DNA of 41,431 bases, taken from contig SRMO01000050.1 in NCBI GenBank assembly GCA_004768415.1, positions 121,284-162,714 of the forward strand, read 5' to 3'. Within the stretch, counting starts at the first letter, position 1; each line of letters opens with the position of its first letter. The notes beneath the pieces were generated by a model. It did not search any database, was not told where the DNA came from, and was given only the letters and a program-made list of their open reading frames with translations. Position numbers and translations under genes: made by a program. This DNA comes from Aphanocapsa feldmannii 277cV (GTDB lineage: Bacteria; Cyanobacteriota; Cyanobacteriia; PCC-6307; Cyanobiaceae). This document shows positions 23,030 through 32,809 of this stretch, one piece after another.

Positions 23030-23845
23030 ATGCGGATTGCCAGCTGGAACGTCAACTCCCTGCGCAGTCGCCTGGCGCAGGTGCTGGCCTGGCTGGAGCG
23101 GGAACGGGTGGAGGTGCTCTGCCTGCAGGAAACGAAGGTGGACGACCCTCTGTTTCCCCATGCCCCCTTCGCAGCCATGAACTATGGGGCGGTGATCTCG
23201 GGCCAGAAGGCTTACAACGGCGTGGCGATCCTGAGCACACTTCCCCTGGAGGACGTGGACATCGGCTTTGATGCTCTGCTGGAAGACGAGGAAGCCGAGC
23301 GCCTCAGTGTGCAGAAGCGGCTGATCAGCGCCAGGGTCGGCGGCATCAGAGTGCTGAATCTCTACGTTCCCAACGGCGCGGAGCTGGGGTCCCCGAAATA
23401 TGCCTACAAGCTGGGCTGGCTGCACTGCCTGGCGCGCTATCTGGCCGCACGGCCCATGGATGACGGTCCCCTGTGCATGGTGGGGGATTTCAACATCGCG
23501 CCGGAGGACCGGGACCTGCATGCACCCGAGCGGCTGCGCGGCAGGATCATGGCCAGTGCAGCGGAGCGGGATGCCCTCGGAGCCGTGCTGGCTGACGGGC
23601 TGAAGGATGTGTTCCGCCGTTTCGAGCAGGATTCGGGCCACTGGAGCTGGTGGGACTACCGCAGCCGCGCCTGGGAGCGGGACAGGGGCTGGCGGATCGA
23701 TCACATCTATCTGGACGAGCCCCTGTACGCTGCTGCCGAGACCTGCGTGATGCACCGGTCTGCGCGGGGCGAGGACAAGCCCAGCGACCATGTTCCGGTG
23801 GTGGTCACATTGTCGCCCAACGCCGCGGCTGCGTCAGGATGGTGA
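23030..23845 (+). CDS. xth: Exodeoxyribonuclease III
   Basis: MRIASWNVNSLRSRLAQVLAWLERERVEVLCLQETKVDD...NLYVPNG...MVGDFNIAPEDRDL...RGWRIDHIYL...SDHVPVVVTL. Confidence 0.96.
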   Translation: MRIASWNVNSLRSRLAQVLAWLERERVEVLCLQETKVDDPLFPHAPFAAMNYGAVISGQKAYNGVAILSTLPLEDVDIGFDALLEDEEAERLSVQKRLISARVGGIRVLNLYVPNGAELGSPKYAYKLGWLHCLARYLAARPMDDGPLCMVGDFNIAPEDRDLHAPERLRGRIMASAAERDALGAVLADGLKDVFRRFEQDSGHWSWWDYRSRAWERDRGWRIDHIYLDEPLYAAAETCVMHRSARGEDKPSDHVPVVVTLSPNAAAASGW

Positions 23846-23916
23846 ACTGTGACCCGGTACGACAGTCCCAGGTGCGTACCCTCAACTGCCGCTGAACCGA
23901 CGTTCCGGACACTCCC

Positions 23917-25209
23917 TTGGTGCTCAACACGACCCACTCCCAAGACGTCTTCGCCGCCGCCCAGGCCCTCATGCCCGGTGGCGTGAGCTCTCCGGTGCGT
24001 GCCTTCCGGTCCGTCGGCGGCCAGCCGATCGTGTTCGACCGGGTGAAGGGCGCCTACGCCTGGGACATCGATGGCAATCGCTACATCGATTACGTCGGCA
24101 GCTGGGGTCCGGCCATCTGTGGCCATGCCCATCCCGAGGTGATCGGAGCGCTGCAGGCGGCGCTGGAAAAGGGCACGAGCTTCGGTGCCCCCTGTGAACT
24201 GGAGAACACACTGGCCGGGTTGGTGATCGAAGCAGTGCCCTCCGTGGAGATGGTGCGTTTCGTGAACTCGGGTACCGAGGCCTGCATGTCGGTGCTGCGC
24301 CTGGTCCGGGCCTTCACCCGTCGCGACAAGCTGATCAAGTTCGAAGGCTGCTACCACGGCCATGCAGACATGTTCCTGGTCCAGGCCGGTTCCGGTGTGG
24401 CCACCCTCGGTCTGCCCGATTCTCCAGGCGTGCCCCGTTCCACGACGGCCAACACCCTCACCGCCCCCTACAACGACCTCGAGGCCGTCAAGGTCCTGTT
24501 TGCCGACAACAAGGGGGAGATTGCCGGCGTGATCCTGGAGCCGGTGGTGGGCAACTCCGGTTTCATTCCCCCCGATCCCGGATTCCTCGAAGGCCTGCGG
24601 GAACTGACCAAGGAAAACGGTGCTCTGCTGGTCTTCGACGAGGTGATGACGGGGTTCCGCATCGCCTACGGCGGTGCCCAGCAGAAATTCGGCGTCACGC
24701 CGGACGTCACGACCATGGGCAAGGTGATCGGTGGCGGTCTGCCGGTGGGTGCCTACGGTGGCCGGGCAGACATCATGGCGATGGTGGCCCCGGCCGGTCC
24801 GATGTATCAGGCGGGCACCCTCAGTGGCAATCCCCTTGCCATGACCGCCGGCATCAGGACCCTTGAACTGCTCAGGCAACCCGGCACCTACGAGCAGCTG
24901 GAGAGCAAGACAAGCCGCCTCATCGCCGGCATCCTCGAGGCCGGCAGGGCCGAGGGCCTGGCCATCTGCGGCGGCAGCATCAGTGCCATGTTCGGCTTCT
25001 TCCTCTGCGACGGGCCTGTGCGCAACTACGCAGAGGCGAAGAAGGGCAATGCCGAGCTGTTCGCCAGGCTCCATCGCGCCATGCTGGAGCGTGGTGTCTA
25101 TCTGGCACCCAGCTCCTTTGAAGCCGGCTTCATGTCCCTCGCCCACGATGACGAAGATATCGACACCACCCTGGAGGCCTTCCGCTCCAGCTTCGCCGAG
25201 ATTGCCTGA
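23917..25209 (+). CDS. hemL: Glutamate-1-semialdehyde 2,1-aminomutase
   Basis: [61 protein letters not shown]...[30 protein letters not shown]...[16 protein letters not shown]...[21 protein letters not shown] start at 23917. Confidence 0.97.
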   Translation: MVLNTTHSQDVFAAAQALMPGGVSSPVRAFRSVGGQPIVFDRVKGAYAWDIDGNRYIDYVGSWGPAICGHAHPEVIGALQAALEKGTSFGAPCELENTLAGLVIEAVPSVEMVRFVNSGTEACMSVLRLVRAFTRRDKLIKFEGCYHGHADMFLVQAGSGVATLGLPDSPGVPRSTTANTLTAPYNDLEAVKVLFADNKGEIAGVILEPVVGNSGFIPPDPGFLEGLRELTKENGALLVFDEVMTGFRIAYGGAQQKFGVTPDVTTMGKVIGGGLPVGAYGGRADIMAMVAPAGPMYQAGTLSGNPLAMTAGIRTLELLRQPGTYEQLESKTSRLIAGILEAGRAEGLAICGGSISAMFGFFLCDGPVRNYAEAKKGNAELFARLHRAMLERGVYLAPSSFEAGFMSLAHDDEDIDTTLEAFRSSFAEIA

Positions 25210-25222
25210 CGAGATTGCCTGA
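25197..25222 (+). repeat. 13-bp perfect tandem duplication across the hemL stop codon
   Basis: CGAGATTGCCTGA (25197-25209) immediately followed by CGAGATTGCCTGA (25210-25222). Confidence 0.95.
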
Positions 25223-25310
25223 ACCGGGCAGTGCAGCCGTATCTCTTCCCCTGGGCCCTGTGCCCCGGACTTGTTCTGGTCCCGGCCATCTGCTGCGTTG
25301 ATGGGCAGTC

Positions 25311-25418
25311 CTAGTCGGAATCGGAGGAACGGTTGCGGCTGATGATCACGGCCGCCGCCAGCAGGGCCAGCAGAATGGCCCCCAGGTCGATCAGTCCCCA
25401 GGACGACAACCAGATCAC
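25311..25418 (-). CDS. Putative 35-aa single-pass membrane microprotein
   Basis: Manual translation from GTG 25418: (M)IWLSSWGLIDLGAILLALLAAAVIISRNRSSDSD stop; hydrophobic helix plus basic/acidic tail. Below the ORF-track length cutoff. Confidence 0.5.
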   Translation of the reverse strand: MIWLSSWGLIDLGAILLALLAAAVIISRNRSSDSD

Positions 25419-25427
25419 GGCACTGCA

Positions 25428-26771
25428 ATGACTGTCGCCAAGCAATCAGATCGCCGTGGCGCTGGGGCGGGACGTCGGCAGGCTCGGCAACTGGTTGCAG
25501 GGGCTGGCGGATCGGCAGAGGCAGGCCAGGGCGTGCCCTGCAAGCTGGCGCTGGCGACTCGCTGGGGCCTCGCTGCTGCGCTGCTGGCGAGGTTGCTGCT
25601 GTTGGCCCCCTTCGGTACGGCTTCGGCTCAACCCGCCGGCAAACCCTTGCTGCCACCGGATCCTGGCCTGGCCCGCGCCCTGGACGCCACGCGCCTGGAA
25701 TCACAGCGGCCCGGTCTGCGGCGCCGCTACCTGCTCGAGGCCCATGACCTGCTCAATCATTACTGGCAGCGCCAGGCGGCACTGCAGGGCAGGTGGTTGA
25801 CACAGCCCAGACTGCTGTTCGCGGGAGACCGGGCAAATGGCTGCAGGGTGCAGCAGGTGCAACACCCCATGGCCTTCTACTGCCCCGAGAGTGCCGAGAT
25901 CGCCATGGCGCTCGATCTCCGACGCTACTCCCGCCTGGCCAGGGGCAAGGCCCCGGCCGAGTTGCTGCAGCTGGACCTGGCGGTGCTGGCCCACGAATGG
26001 GGGCACCATGTCAACAGAAGCCTGGGTGGCGGACCCTTCCGCACCAGGTCGGGGCTGACGGTGAAGCAGGAGGAGCAGGCGGCCGACTGGCGCACCGGAA
26101 TCTTCTTCGGTTGGCTGCTCAACAGCGGCGGGCTGCGCCTGGATGACTACACGGAAACCGCCAATCTGCTGTTCGAAATCGGCGACTACGAGCACACCTC
26201 CCGCCAGCACCACGGCTATCCCAAGGATCGCTTCGGAGCCCTCACCCGGGGACTCGCCACCCAGATCCGGCCGGGGCAGACCCTGGGCAGCTGGCATGTG
26301 GACACCGTGGAAACCTTCAGTCGGCCTGTTCAGATTGGGCCCGACTGGACTGATCGCATCTATGAGGTGCTCCGCTTCGAGATCGACAGAAGCGGTCAGA
26401 TTGCCGAGAACGTTCTCAGCGGCCTGTTCGGTGCGATCAGCTGCATCTGGGGTTCCGGCGAGGACTGTGTCAATGCGGCCCTGCTGCAGGGGAAAGGCAG
26501 GGCCCATGGGCGTTACACCCGGCGGCACCTGCGTCTGCGCTGCAGTGATCGGAGCTTTGATGTGAGCGACGACAACTTCGAGCGCCAGCCCATCCGGCTG
26601 GATGGCAAGGGCCAGGCCCGTGTGCTGGCGCAACGGGACTGCGGCCGTGTCTCACCTGGCCCGCCACAGCCCGGCAGAATCCCTGGGCAACCCGGCAACC
26701 TTCCGGGGGTGCGCATTATTCCGGCGCGGCCAGCCGATGCAGATGAAGGCAACAGGGCCGAGCCTTCCTGA
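25428..26771 (+). CDS. Exported zinc metallopeptidase, YpfJ-like (predicted neutral zinc metallopeptidase)
   Basis: Zinc-binding motif LAVLAHEWGHHVNRSL with downstream QEEQAADWRTGIFFGW; hydrophobic export segment LLARLLLLAPFGTASA. Precise start uncertain. Confidence 0.75.
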   Translation: MTVAKQSDRRGAGAGRRQARQLVAGAGGSAEAGQGVPCKLALATRWGLAAALLARLLLLAPFGTASAQPAGKPLLPPDPGLARALDATRLESQRPGLRRRYLLEAHDLLNHYWQRQAALQGRWLTQPRLLFAGDRANGCRVQQVQHPMAFYCPESAEIAMALDLRRYSRLARGKAPAELLQLDLAVLAHEWGHHVNRSLGGGPFRTRSGLTVKQEEQAADWRTGIFFGWLLNSGGLRLDDYTETANLLFEIGDYEHTSRQHHGYPKDRFGALTRGLATQIRPGQTLGSWHVDTVETFSRPVQIGPDWTDRIYEVLRFEIDRSGQIAENVLSGLFGAISCIWGSGEDCVNAALLQGKGRAHGRYTRRHLRLRCSDRSFDVSDDNFERQPIRLDGKGQARVLAQRDCGRVSPGPPQPGRIPGQPGNLPGVRIIPARPADADEGNRAEPS

Positions 26772-26941
26772 TCTCGGTCAGGCTGCCATCCACGCCCGCA
26801 CCAGTGGGGTTGATCCCCCCGCGCCCTGCGCCTGTTGATGAGTGCTGGCGTCAGCCCTGTCGCAATGCCGCACGCTCGGAACCAGTTCATTGCCACTGGC
26901 GATTCTGCGCCTGCCGGACGTCGGGCGCGACACGCCATGGC

Positions 26942-27433
26942 TCAGCGGTAGTTCCTGAATTGCAGGGGATAATCGATCTCCAGTCCTTCGAGCAGGCGCT
27001 TCACGGACTGAAGGTCGTCCTTGCTTCTGCTGCTGACCCGCAGCACCTCGGCCTGGATCTGCACCTGAACCTTGAGACCGCTGTTGCGCACACGCTTGCT
27101 GAGCATTTTCGCCTGCTCCTGGCTCATTCCCCGACGCAGCTTCACCTGCTGGCGCACACGCTGGCCGGCGGCGGTCTCCGCGGTCTGCACGTCGAACACC
27201 TTGGCGGACAGATTCCGCTTGATGGCCTTCTGATTGAGGATGTCATTCACCGCCCGCAGGGTCATGTCGCTGGCGGTGCTGATGGTCAGCGCGGTGTCCT
27301 CCAGCATGATCTCCGTGCCGCTGGTCTTGAGGTCGTAGCGGGTGGCCACCTCACGTCTGGTCTGGTCAACGGCATTGAGCAGCTCCTGACGGTCGAAATC
27401 CGAAACCACATCGAAGCTGAAGGTGGTCGCCAT
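26942..27433 (-). CDS. YajQ family nucleotide-binding protein
   Basis: MATTFSFDVVSDFDRQELLNAVDQTRREVATRYDLKTSGTEI...AIKRNLSAKVFDVQTAETAAGQRVRQQVKLRRGMSQEQAKMLSKRVRNSGLKVQVQIQAEVLRVSSRSKDDLQSV. Confidence 0.93.
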   Translation of the reverse strand: MATTFSFDVVSDFDRQELLNAVDQTRREVATRYDLKTSGTEIMLEDTALTISTASDMTLRAVNDILNQKAIKRNLSAKVFDVQTAETAAGQRVRQQVKLRRGMSQEQAKMLSKRVRNSGLKVQVQIQAEVLRVSSRSKDDLQSVKRLLEGLEIDYPLQFRNYR

Positions 27434-27529
27434 GGTGCGGGGCAGGAATGGCAGCAGCATAAAAAGCGCTGCTGTGATGCCGATCAGGTGTGCCCCATGA
27501 TCGGGGCAGGTCGAGGCAGAACCGCGAAC

Positions 27530-28042
27530 TCAGTCGAAATACAGCAGGGTGACCAGCTTGCGCCGGGCCTCGGCCAGCTCGACGGTTCTGACCAGCGTGC
27601 CGCTGTTGTGGAAGGCAAAGCAGAGCAGCTGGTCGCAGCGGCTGATCAGCTCCTCGTTGCAGAGGGAGCTGGCCTCGGTCAGTGAGAGGGAGTCGTGCTC
27701 GGGCTTTTCGATCAGGTGCAGGACCTGATCCAGCTGCTTGCGCGACTCCCGTGGCTGACGCTCGAGGCTCTGGGGGAGCACCACCGTCAGGCAGGACGGG
27801 TTGACGCTGAGCACACCCCGAATCACGGCGGCATTGGTACCGAGGGCGCCGGAGGTGAGCAGGTTGTGGCCTTCCTGGGCCAGGGAGCTGGCCAGCAGTT
27901 CGATCAGGTGGACTGTGGTGACAGGCACATGACGGGAGCCGAGGATGGCGATGCAGCGCTTGGCTGTGCTGTTGAGCAGCGCCAGTTCATGGGCGAGGGT
28001 GTCGACCTGGTCAGGGGTGGGGAGATCCAGTGATCGCGTCAC
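27530..28042 (-). CDS. DprA/LOG-like Rossmann-fold protein
   Basis: RCIAILGSRHVPVTTVHLIELLASSLAQEGHNLLTSGALGTNAAVIRGVLSVNPSCLTVVLPQSLERQ; GSR and SGA..T motifs resemble the DprA Rossmann core. GTG start 28042. Confidence 0.65.
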   Translation of the reverse strand: MTRSLDLPTPDQVDTLAHELALLNSTAKRCIAILGSRHVPVTTVHLIELLASSLAQEGHNLLTSGALGTNAAVIRGVLSVNPSCLTVVLPQSLERQPRESRKQLDQVLHLIEKPEHDSLSLTEASSLCNEELISRCDQLLCFAFHNSGTLVRTVELAEARRKLVTLLYFD

Positions 28043-28076
28043 CGCATGGCCTGTGCTGCAGGGAAGGTAGCAGCGT

Positions 28077-29159
28077 TCAGGCGGGCGTCTGCTGCAATCG
28101 TTGCAGCAGCGGCGAGAAGTCGCAGTTCTGCTCCACCAGCCTGAGCGCAAAGGTGGCCTTCACCCCCTCATGAATCCGCACGTTGCCGATGGCCTGCTCG
28201 ATCACTTTCACGGTGGTGAGCGTATCGCTGCCGACCTTGAGCAAGGGCACCTCGAGCTCTTCGGCGCGGCTGACCAGCTCGGGCAGCGGCCGGCCGGCAC
28301 CGGTGAGGATCAGGCACTGGGTGGAGGCCTCGAGCGCCGCAAGCTGGATGTCCGTGCGGTCCGCTCCGGTGACCACGGCCATGTTGCGTCGCTGGCGGAA
28401 GAACTCCATGGCGGAGTTCACGTTCATGGCACCAATGGAGAGGGTCTCCACCAGCAGATCCAGGCGGTCATGGCAGCAGAGCACTTCGGCCTCGAGACGA
28501 TGGGCCAGCTCCGCCACGGTGACGCTGCGCAGCAGGGGGCTGCGCGGCAGAATCCCGAGGATGGGCAGGGCCAGGGCCTCCAGGGAGGGCAGTTCCTTCG
28601 CCTCGAGGCCGGGAATCAGGGTCGGGTCCACGGCATTGAGCACGATGCCGGCCAGCCGACCATCGAGGCGATCCTGGGCATCGAGCAGCGCATCCACGCT
28701 GCGTGGTCCCTCCCAGGGATGGGCCAGCAGCACTGAAGCGTCAAGGCGCTCGGCCAGGCGGGGCAGGTGGAGCCCGAACAGGCGACCCTCACTCATGGAG
28801 CCCGCACCCTCCAGCACGGTGACGCCGTCGTAGCCATCGTCGAGACGTCCCGCCAACTCCTCGAGCAGCCAGGTGGGCCGGGGATCGCGGTGGGCCAGCT
28901 GCTCTGCGGCCAGAGGGGCGGCCAGGGATGCCAGGGAGGGGAGCAGTGCCGCTGCGGGCAGGCCGATGATCCCGCCCACGAAGCGAACGTCGTCGTCGAG
29001 GCAGGGGAGGGCGGCGTCGGGGCCCTCGAGGCTGGTTGCGAGGGGCTTGCCCAGGCGGACGGATCGACCGGACTCCCTGAGCAGGCGACAGAGCCCGAGG
29101 GCCAGGGCTGATTTACCGCTGTAGGGCTCCGCCGAACCGACGAGGACAGTCAGACCCAT
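28077..29159 (-). CDS. BioD-like P-loop plus DRTGG-domain protein (COG0857-type)
   Basis: MGLTVLVGSAEPYSGKSALALGLCRLL (P-loop), VLEGAGSMSEGRLFGL, C-terminal NMAVVTGADRTDIQLAALEASTQCLILTG (DRTGG-like). Start ATG 29159. Confidence 0.75.
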   Translation of the reverse strand: MGLTVLVGSAEPYSGKSALALGLCRLLRESGRSVRLGKPLATSLEGPDAALPCLDDDVRFVGGIIGLPAAALLPSLASLAAPLAAEQLAHRDPRPTWLLEELAGRLDDGYDGVTVLEGAGSMSEGRLFGLHLPRLAERLDASVLLAHPWEGPRSVDALLDAQDRLDGRLAGIVLNAVDPTLIPGLEAKELPSLEALALPILGILPRSPLLRSVTVAELAHRLEAEVLCCHDRLDLLVETLSIGAMNVNSAMEFFRQRRNMAVVTGADRTDIQLAALEASTQCLILTGAGRPLPELVSRAEELEVPLLKVGSDTLTTVKVIEQAIGNVRIHEGVKATFALRLVEQNCDFSPLLQRLQQTPA

Positions 29160-29279
29160 GCTGCCACTGCCGGTGGAGACCGCTTGAAGTTTACGATCAA
29201 CGCCCGCCAGCACCTGCTGCGCCTGGTGCCAAAGGACAACGCCGCATCCCTAGGCTCGAGGGGTGAGCCACAGGCCGGC

Positions 29280-30002
29280 ATGCAGGTCGAAGGTCGCCGC
29301 ATCGCCGTCACCGGGGCTTCCGGCAGCCTGGGGCGGGCCCTGTTGCTGGCCCTGCACAGGAGAGGCGCACGACCCATGGCCATCAGCCGCCGGCAGCAGC
29401 CCCTGCGGCTCGCTGGCGCTGACCATGATCAGGCTGTCGAGATCCCCACGCTGACCTGGTCAGGCCGGCTCACACCTGCCCTTGAAGCGGCCCTGGCGGA
29501 TGTGGATGTGCTGGTGATCAACCATGGCGTCAACCTGCACAGCGCCAGCGACGGGGAGGCGCTGCGCCGCACCCTGGAGGTGAATCTGCTCTCCGCCCTG
29601 GAACTCACCGATCTGTTTCTGCGCCAGAGCGCGGCACTGCCCCCCGGGCGGCAGGCACAGCGTGAACTCTGGGTGAACACCTCGGAAGCGGAGGTGAACC
29701 CCACCTTCTGCCCCTATTACGAGATCTCCAAACGCTCCCTGGGGGCCCTGCTGGATGTACGTGCCATCGCCAGCCCCTGCCCCGTGCGTCGTCTGGTGCT
29801 AGGCCCCTTCCGCAGTGCCCTCAATCCCATCGGCGTGATGGATCCGGACTGGGTGGCCGAGAGCATCCTGCGCCTGATCCGCTGGAATCTGCCGCTGGTG
29901 ATCGTCAGCATCAATCCGCTCACCTATGTGCTGATGCCGCTGCGCTGGATCCTGGCCAGGGCCTATCTGTGGCTCTGCGGCGTCAGGCGCAGCCGGACCT
30001 GA
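29280..30002 (+). CDS. Short-chain dehydrogenase/reductase with C-terminal hydrophobic segment
   Basis: RRIAVTGASGSLGRALLLALHRRGARPMAISRR...DVLVINHGVN...NTSEAEVNPTFCPYYEISKRSLGAL (Y..SK). Confidence 0.8.
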   Translation: MQVEGRRIAVTGASGSLGRALLLALHRRGARPMAISRRQQPLRLAGADHDQAVEIPTLTWSGRLTPALEAALADVDVLVINHGVNLHSASDGEALRRTLEVNLLSALELTDLFLRQSAALPPGRQAQRELWVNTSEAEVNPTFCPYYEISKRSLGALLDVRAIASPCPVRRLVLGPFRSALNPIGVMDPDWVAESILRLIRWNLPLVIVSINPLTYVLMPLRWILARAYLWLCGVRRSRT

Positions 30003-30052
30003 CCCCGGCGCTGGCCAGGTGCGGCGTCAGATGGTGGCGCTGAACGGACGGG

Positions 30053-30886
30053 TCAGAAGTCGCGGTCCGTGAGGATCTCGCAGCCGTCCCGGGTCACCAG
30101 AACGGTGTGCTCCCACTGGGCGGAGAGGGAACGATCGTCGCTCACCACGGTCCACTGGTCCCGCAGGGTATGGCAGTTCTTACGGCCGGCATTGAGGATC
30201 GGCTCGATCGCCAGGGTCATCCCGGCCTGCAGCCTGACGTTGGGAAAGTCCCTGGTGCGGTAGTTGAACACGGAAGGTTCTTCGTGCAGGTTGCGCCCCA
30301 CGCCGTGGCCTGTGTACTGCTCCACCACCGCATAGCCATGGCTCTCCACGTGGTCCTGCACAGCTGCGGCGATGTCCATCAGGCTGTTGCCGGCTTTCAC
30401 CCGGGCCAGACCCTTCATCAGGGAGTCCTGGGCAACGCGGCTGAGGCGGCGGGCCTCGGCGGAGGCATTGCCGACACAGATCGTGACGCAGCTGTCGCCG
30501 TGATAACCGTCGAAACAGGCCCCGGTGTCCACCTTCAGCAGGTCTCCATCGCGGATCACACGCTTTCTGGACGGAATACCATGCACCATCTCATGGTTGA
30601 GGCTGGCGCAGATGGAGGCGGGGAACCCTTGGTACCCCTTGAAGCTGGGCACTGCACCCATGCCACGGATGCGCTTTTCCGCATGGCCATCGAGGTCTGC
30701 AGTCGTCATGCCTGGCCGCACCAGCTCGGTGATCTCCCGCAAGACGGTGGCCACGATGCGACTGGCCTTGCGCATGGTCTCGATCTCCCGGGCCGACTTG
30801 ATTTCGATGCCGTGGGGGCTCTTCTGGATTCTGGGCCCGGTCTGCGCCAGTTGCGTGCTGGTGAGCAGATCGGCGAACAGGTTCAC
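30053..30886 (-). CDS. map: Methionine aminopeptidase type I
   Basis: [24 protein letters not shown]...[56 protein letters not shown]...[23 protein letters not shown]; likely GTG start 30886. Confidence 0.95.
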   Translation of the reverse strand: MNLFADLLTSTQLAQTGPRIQKSPHGIEIKSAREIETMRKASRIVATVLREITELVRPGMTTADLDGHAEKRIRGMGAVPSFKGYQGFPASICASLNHEMVHGIPSRKRVIRDGDLLKVDTGACFDGYHGDSCVTICVGNASAEARRLSRVAQDSLMKGLARVKAGNSLMDIAAAVQDHVESHGYAVVEQYTGHGVGRNLHEEPSVFNYRTRDFPNVRLQAGMTLAIEPILNAGRKNCHTLRDQWTVVSDDRSLSAQWEHTVLVTRDGCEILTDRDF

Positions 30887-31049
30887 GGTGGCAACCCGAT
30901 GACGTTCCAGGCTAACAAGTCCGTTCGGCAAGACCGGAACCCTCCCGACAGGGACCAGAGGCATCCATGACTGCTGCCACCAGCCTCGACCGGTCGCAAC
31001 GGCGCCAGCCATCGCTGGCATCGCGGCCCGCCAACCCTGCCGTCAAGCC

Positions 31050-31355
31050 ATGAACAGGGTTGCCTGGCTGCGGCGCTGGCATGGCCGCATCGGTCCGCTG
31101 CTGGTGCTGCCCCTGCTCAACAGCGCCGTCACGGGAGTGAGCTACCGGATCGCCAAGGACTGGTTCGGTCTGGAGCGGGACCGGGTCCACTGGCTGATGG
31201 CCCTGCATGAAGGGGAATGGCTGGGTCAGCGGGGAGAAACCCTCGTGGTGCTGCTCAATGGTCTGGGACTGGTCTGGATGCTGGCAACGGGCAGCTCCCT
31301 GGCCTGGCAGAGCCTGCGGCGGGGCTGGCAGAAGAACCGGGAGAGCCTCAGGTAA
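31050..31355 (+). CDS. Small PepSY-TM-like membrane protein (paralog A)
   Basis: [86 protein letters not shown]; two TM helices, similar to the ORF at 40981-41289. Confidence 0.65.
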   Translation: MNRVAWLRRWHGRIGPLLVLPLLNSAVTGVSYRIAKDWFGLERDRVHWLMALHEGEWLGQRGETLVVLLNGLGLVWMLATGSSLAWQSLRRGWQKNRESLR

Positions 31356-31387
31356 GCTGGAAGTCTGTGATCCGATCGGCCGCTGCG

Positions 31388-31750
31388 ATGGGCGCCAATG
31401 CACTGATTGAAGCCCTTGAGCGGGAACAGCTCAAGACGGATCTTCCCGATCTCTACGTGGGAGATACTGTCAAGGTGGGTGTCCGCATCAAGGAAGGCGG
31501 CAAGGAGCGCGTCCAGCCCTACGAGGGCGTGGTGATCGCCAAGCGCCACGGTGGGATCAACCAGACCATCACCGTCCGGCGCATCTTCCAGGGTGTTGGC
31601 GTGGAGCGCATCTTCATGCTCCACTCGCCCCAGGTGGCCTCCATCAAGGTGGAACGCCGCGGCAAGGTGCGCCGTGCGAAGCTTTTCTACCTGCGTGACC
31701 GGGTTGGCAAGGCCACCCGCGTCAAGCAGCGCTTCGATCGCCAGCTCTGA
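31388..31750 (+). CDS. rplS: 50S ribosomal protein L19
   Basis: [94 protein letters not shown]. Confidence 0.98.
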   Translation: MGANALIEALEREQLKTDLPDLYVGDTVKVGVRIKEGGKERVQPYEGVVIAKRHGGINQTITVRRIFQGVGVERIFMLHSPQVASIKVERRGKVRRAKLFYLRDRVGKATRVKQRFDRQL

Positions 31751-31814
31751 GGATCTCGCACCTGCTCCGGCGGGCGCTTAAAGTCCTCTCCGGCAGGGGA
31801 GAGCATCGGCTCCT

Positions 31815-31887
31815 GCGCCGTTAGTTCAGTTGGTAGAACGTCGGTCTCCAAAACCGGATGTCGGGGGTTCAAGTCCTCCACGGCGCG
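31815..31887 (+). tRNA. tRNA-Trp (CCA)
   Basis: GCGCCGTTAGTTCAGTTGGTAGAACGTCGGTCTCCAAAACCGGATGTCGGGGGTTCAAGTCCTCCACGGCGCG; acceptor GCGCCGT/ACGGCGC; anticodon CCA. Confidence 0.97.
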
Positions 31888-31929
31888 TTCGATGCTTCCC
31901 CCTGTTCCTCTGTTCCGAGGTTCCACAGA

Positions 31930-32112
31930 ATGGATCTTCAGCCCGGTGATGTGGTCAAAGTCCTCGAGTCCGCAGCGCTCGGTTGGGTTCGTGCCCGCGT
32001 GATCCGTGTCAAGTCTGGTGGGCGCGTGGTTGTGCAGAGTGATCAGGGGCGTGAATTCACCGCCCGGGGCAACCAGGTTCGTCTGATCGAACCCGCCGGC
32101 TTCCGCCCCTGA
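31930..32112 (+). CDS. 60-aa conserved-looking small protein (SH3-like/beta-rich hypothetical)
   Basis: MDLQPGDVVKVLESAALGWVRARVIRVKSGGRVVVQSDQGREFTARGNQVRLIEPAGFRP; compact, charged, short alternating hydrophobic strands. Confidence 0.65.
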   Translation: MDLQPGDVVKVLESAALGWVRARVIRVKSGGRVVVQSDQGREFTARGNQVRLIEPAGFRP

Positions 32113-32253
32113 TCGCATCCCCCGCCTGCTCTTGCCGGGCGCCACATGGGCGCTCCCTGACAAAGACCTGGCGACCACGCCATGGTGCCCCAGCGGCGCT
32201 GCGGATAGCTCGCCAGGATGGGGACCTGCCGATGACAATGCCGGGAGCTCTCG

Positions 32254-32772
32254 ATGCTGCTGATTCTGACGGCAAGCCACCAGCGGAATCTGGCTCTGGC
32301 CGAGGCGGTGCATGGGGAAGCGCGACGGCAGGTGATCCCGGCCACACTGGTGGATCTCACCACCCTTGCCCTGCCCCTCTACTCCTCGCGGCGGGATGAT
32401 GAGGATCCCGGTGACGACCTGCGCAGCCTGGAAGAACGGATGGCAGGGGCCAGGGGTCTGTGGATCTGTGTGCCGGAGTACAACGGCGGTGTTCCCCCGA
32501 CCCTGACCAACGCCATTGCCTGGCTGTCACGCCGGAGCACTGATTTCCGTGCCCTGTTCAACGGCAAGCCGGTGGTTCTCTCCACGCACTCCGGCGGCAG
32601 CGGTCAGAAGGTGCTTTCTGCCCTGCGGGTGCAACTGGCCCATCTCGGCTGTCTGGTGCTGGGGCGGGAACTGCTCACCAACCCCCAGCGACCACTGAAT
32701 CCCGCAAGTCTCAAGGCACTGATGGCACAGCTGGGAGCCTTGCTCGGCAGCGCTGTGGCACCGCCCCGCTGA
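32254..32772 (+). CDS. NADPH-dependent FMN reductase family flavoprotein
   Basis: LLILTASHQRNLALAEAV...GARGLWICVPEYNGGVPPTLTNAIAWLSR...GKPVVLSTHSGGSGQKVLSALR; flavodoxin-like PEYNGG motif. Confidence 0.85.
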   Translation: MLLILTASHQRNLALAEAVHGEARRQVIPATLVDLTTLALPLYSSRRDDEDPGDDLRSLEERMAGARGLWICVPEYNGGVPPTLTNAIAWLSRRSTDFRALFNGKPVVLSTHSGGSGQKVLSALRVQLAHLGCLVLGRELLTNPQRPLNPASLKALMAQLGALLGSAVAPPR

Positions 32773-32809
32773 CCCTGAAGCCCTCGCGCAGGCCAACCGG
32801 CCAACCAGA

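Noticed and set aside
23707-25704. 665-aa minus-strand ORF opposite hemL
   Set aside because: Antisense shadow of hemL; no recognisable domain.
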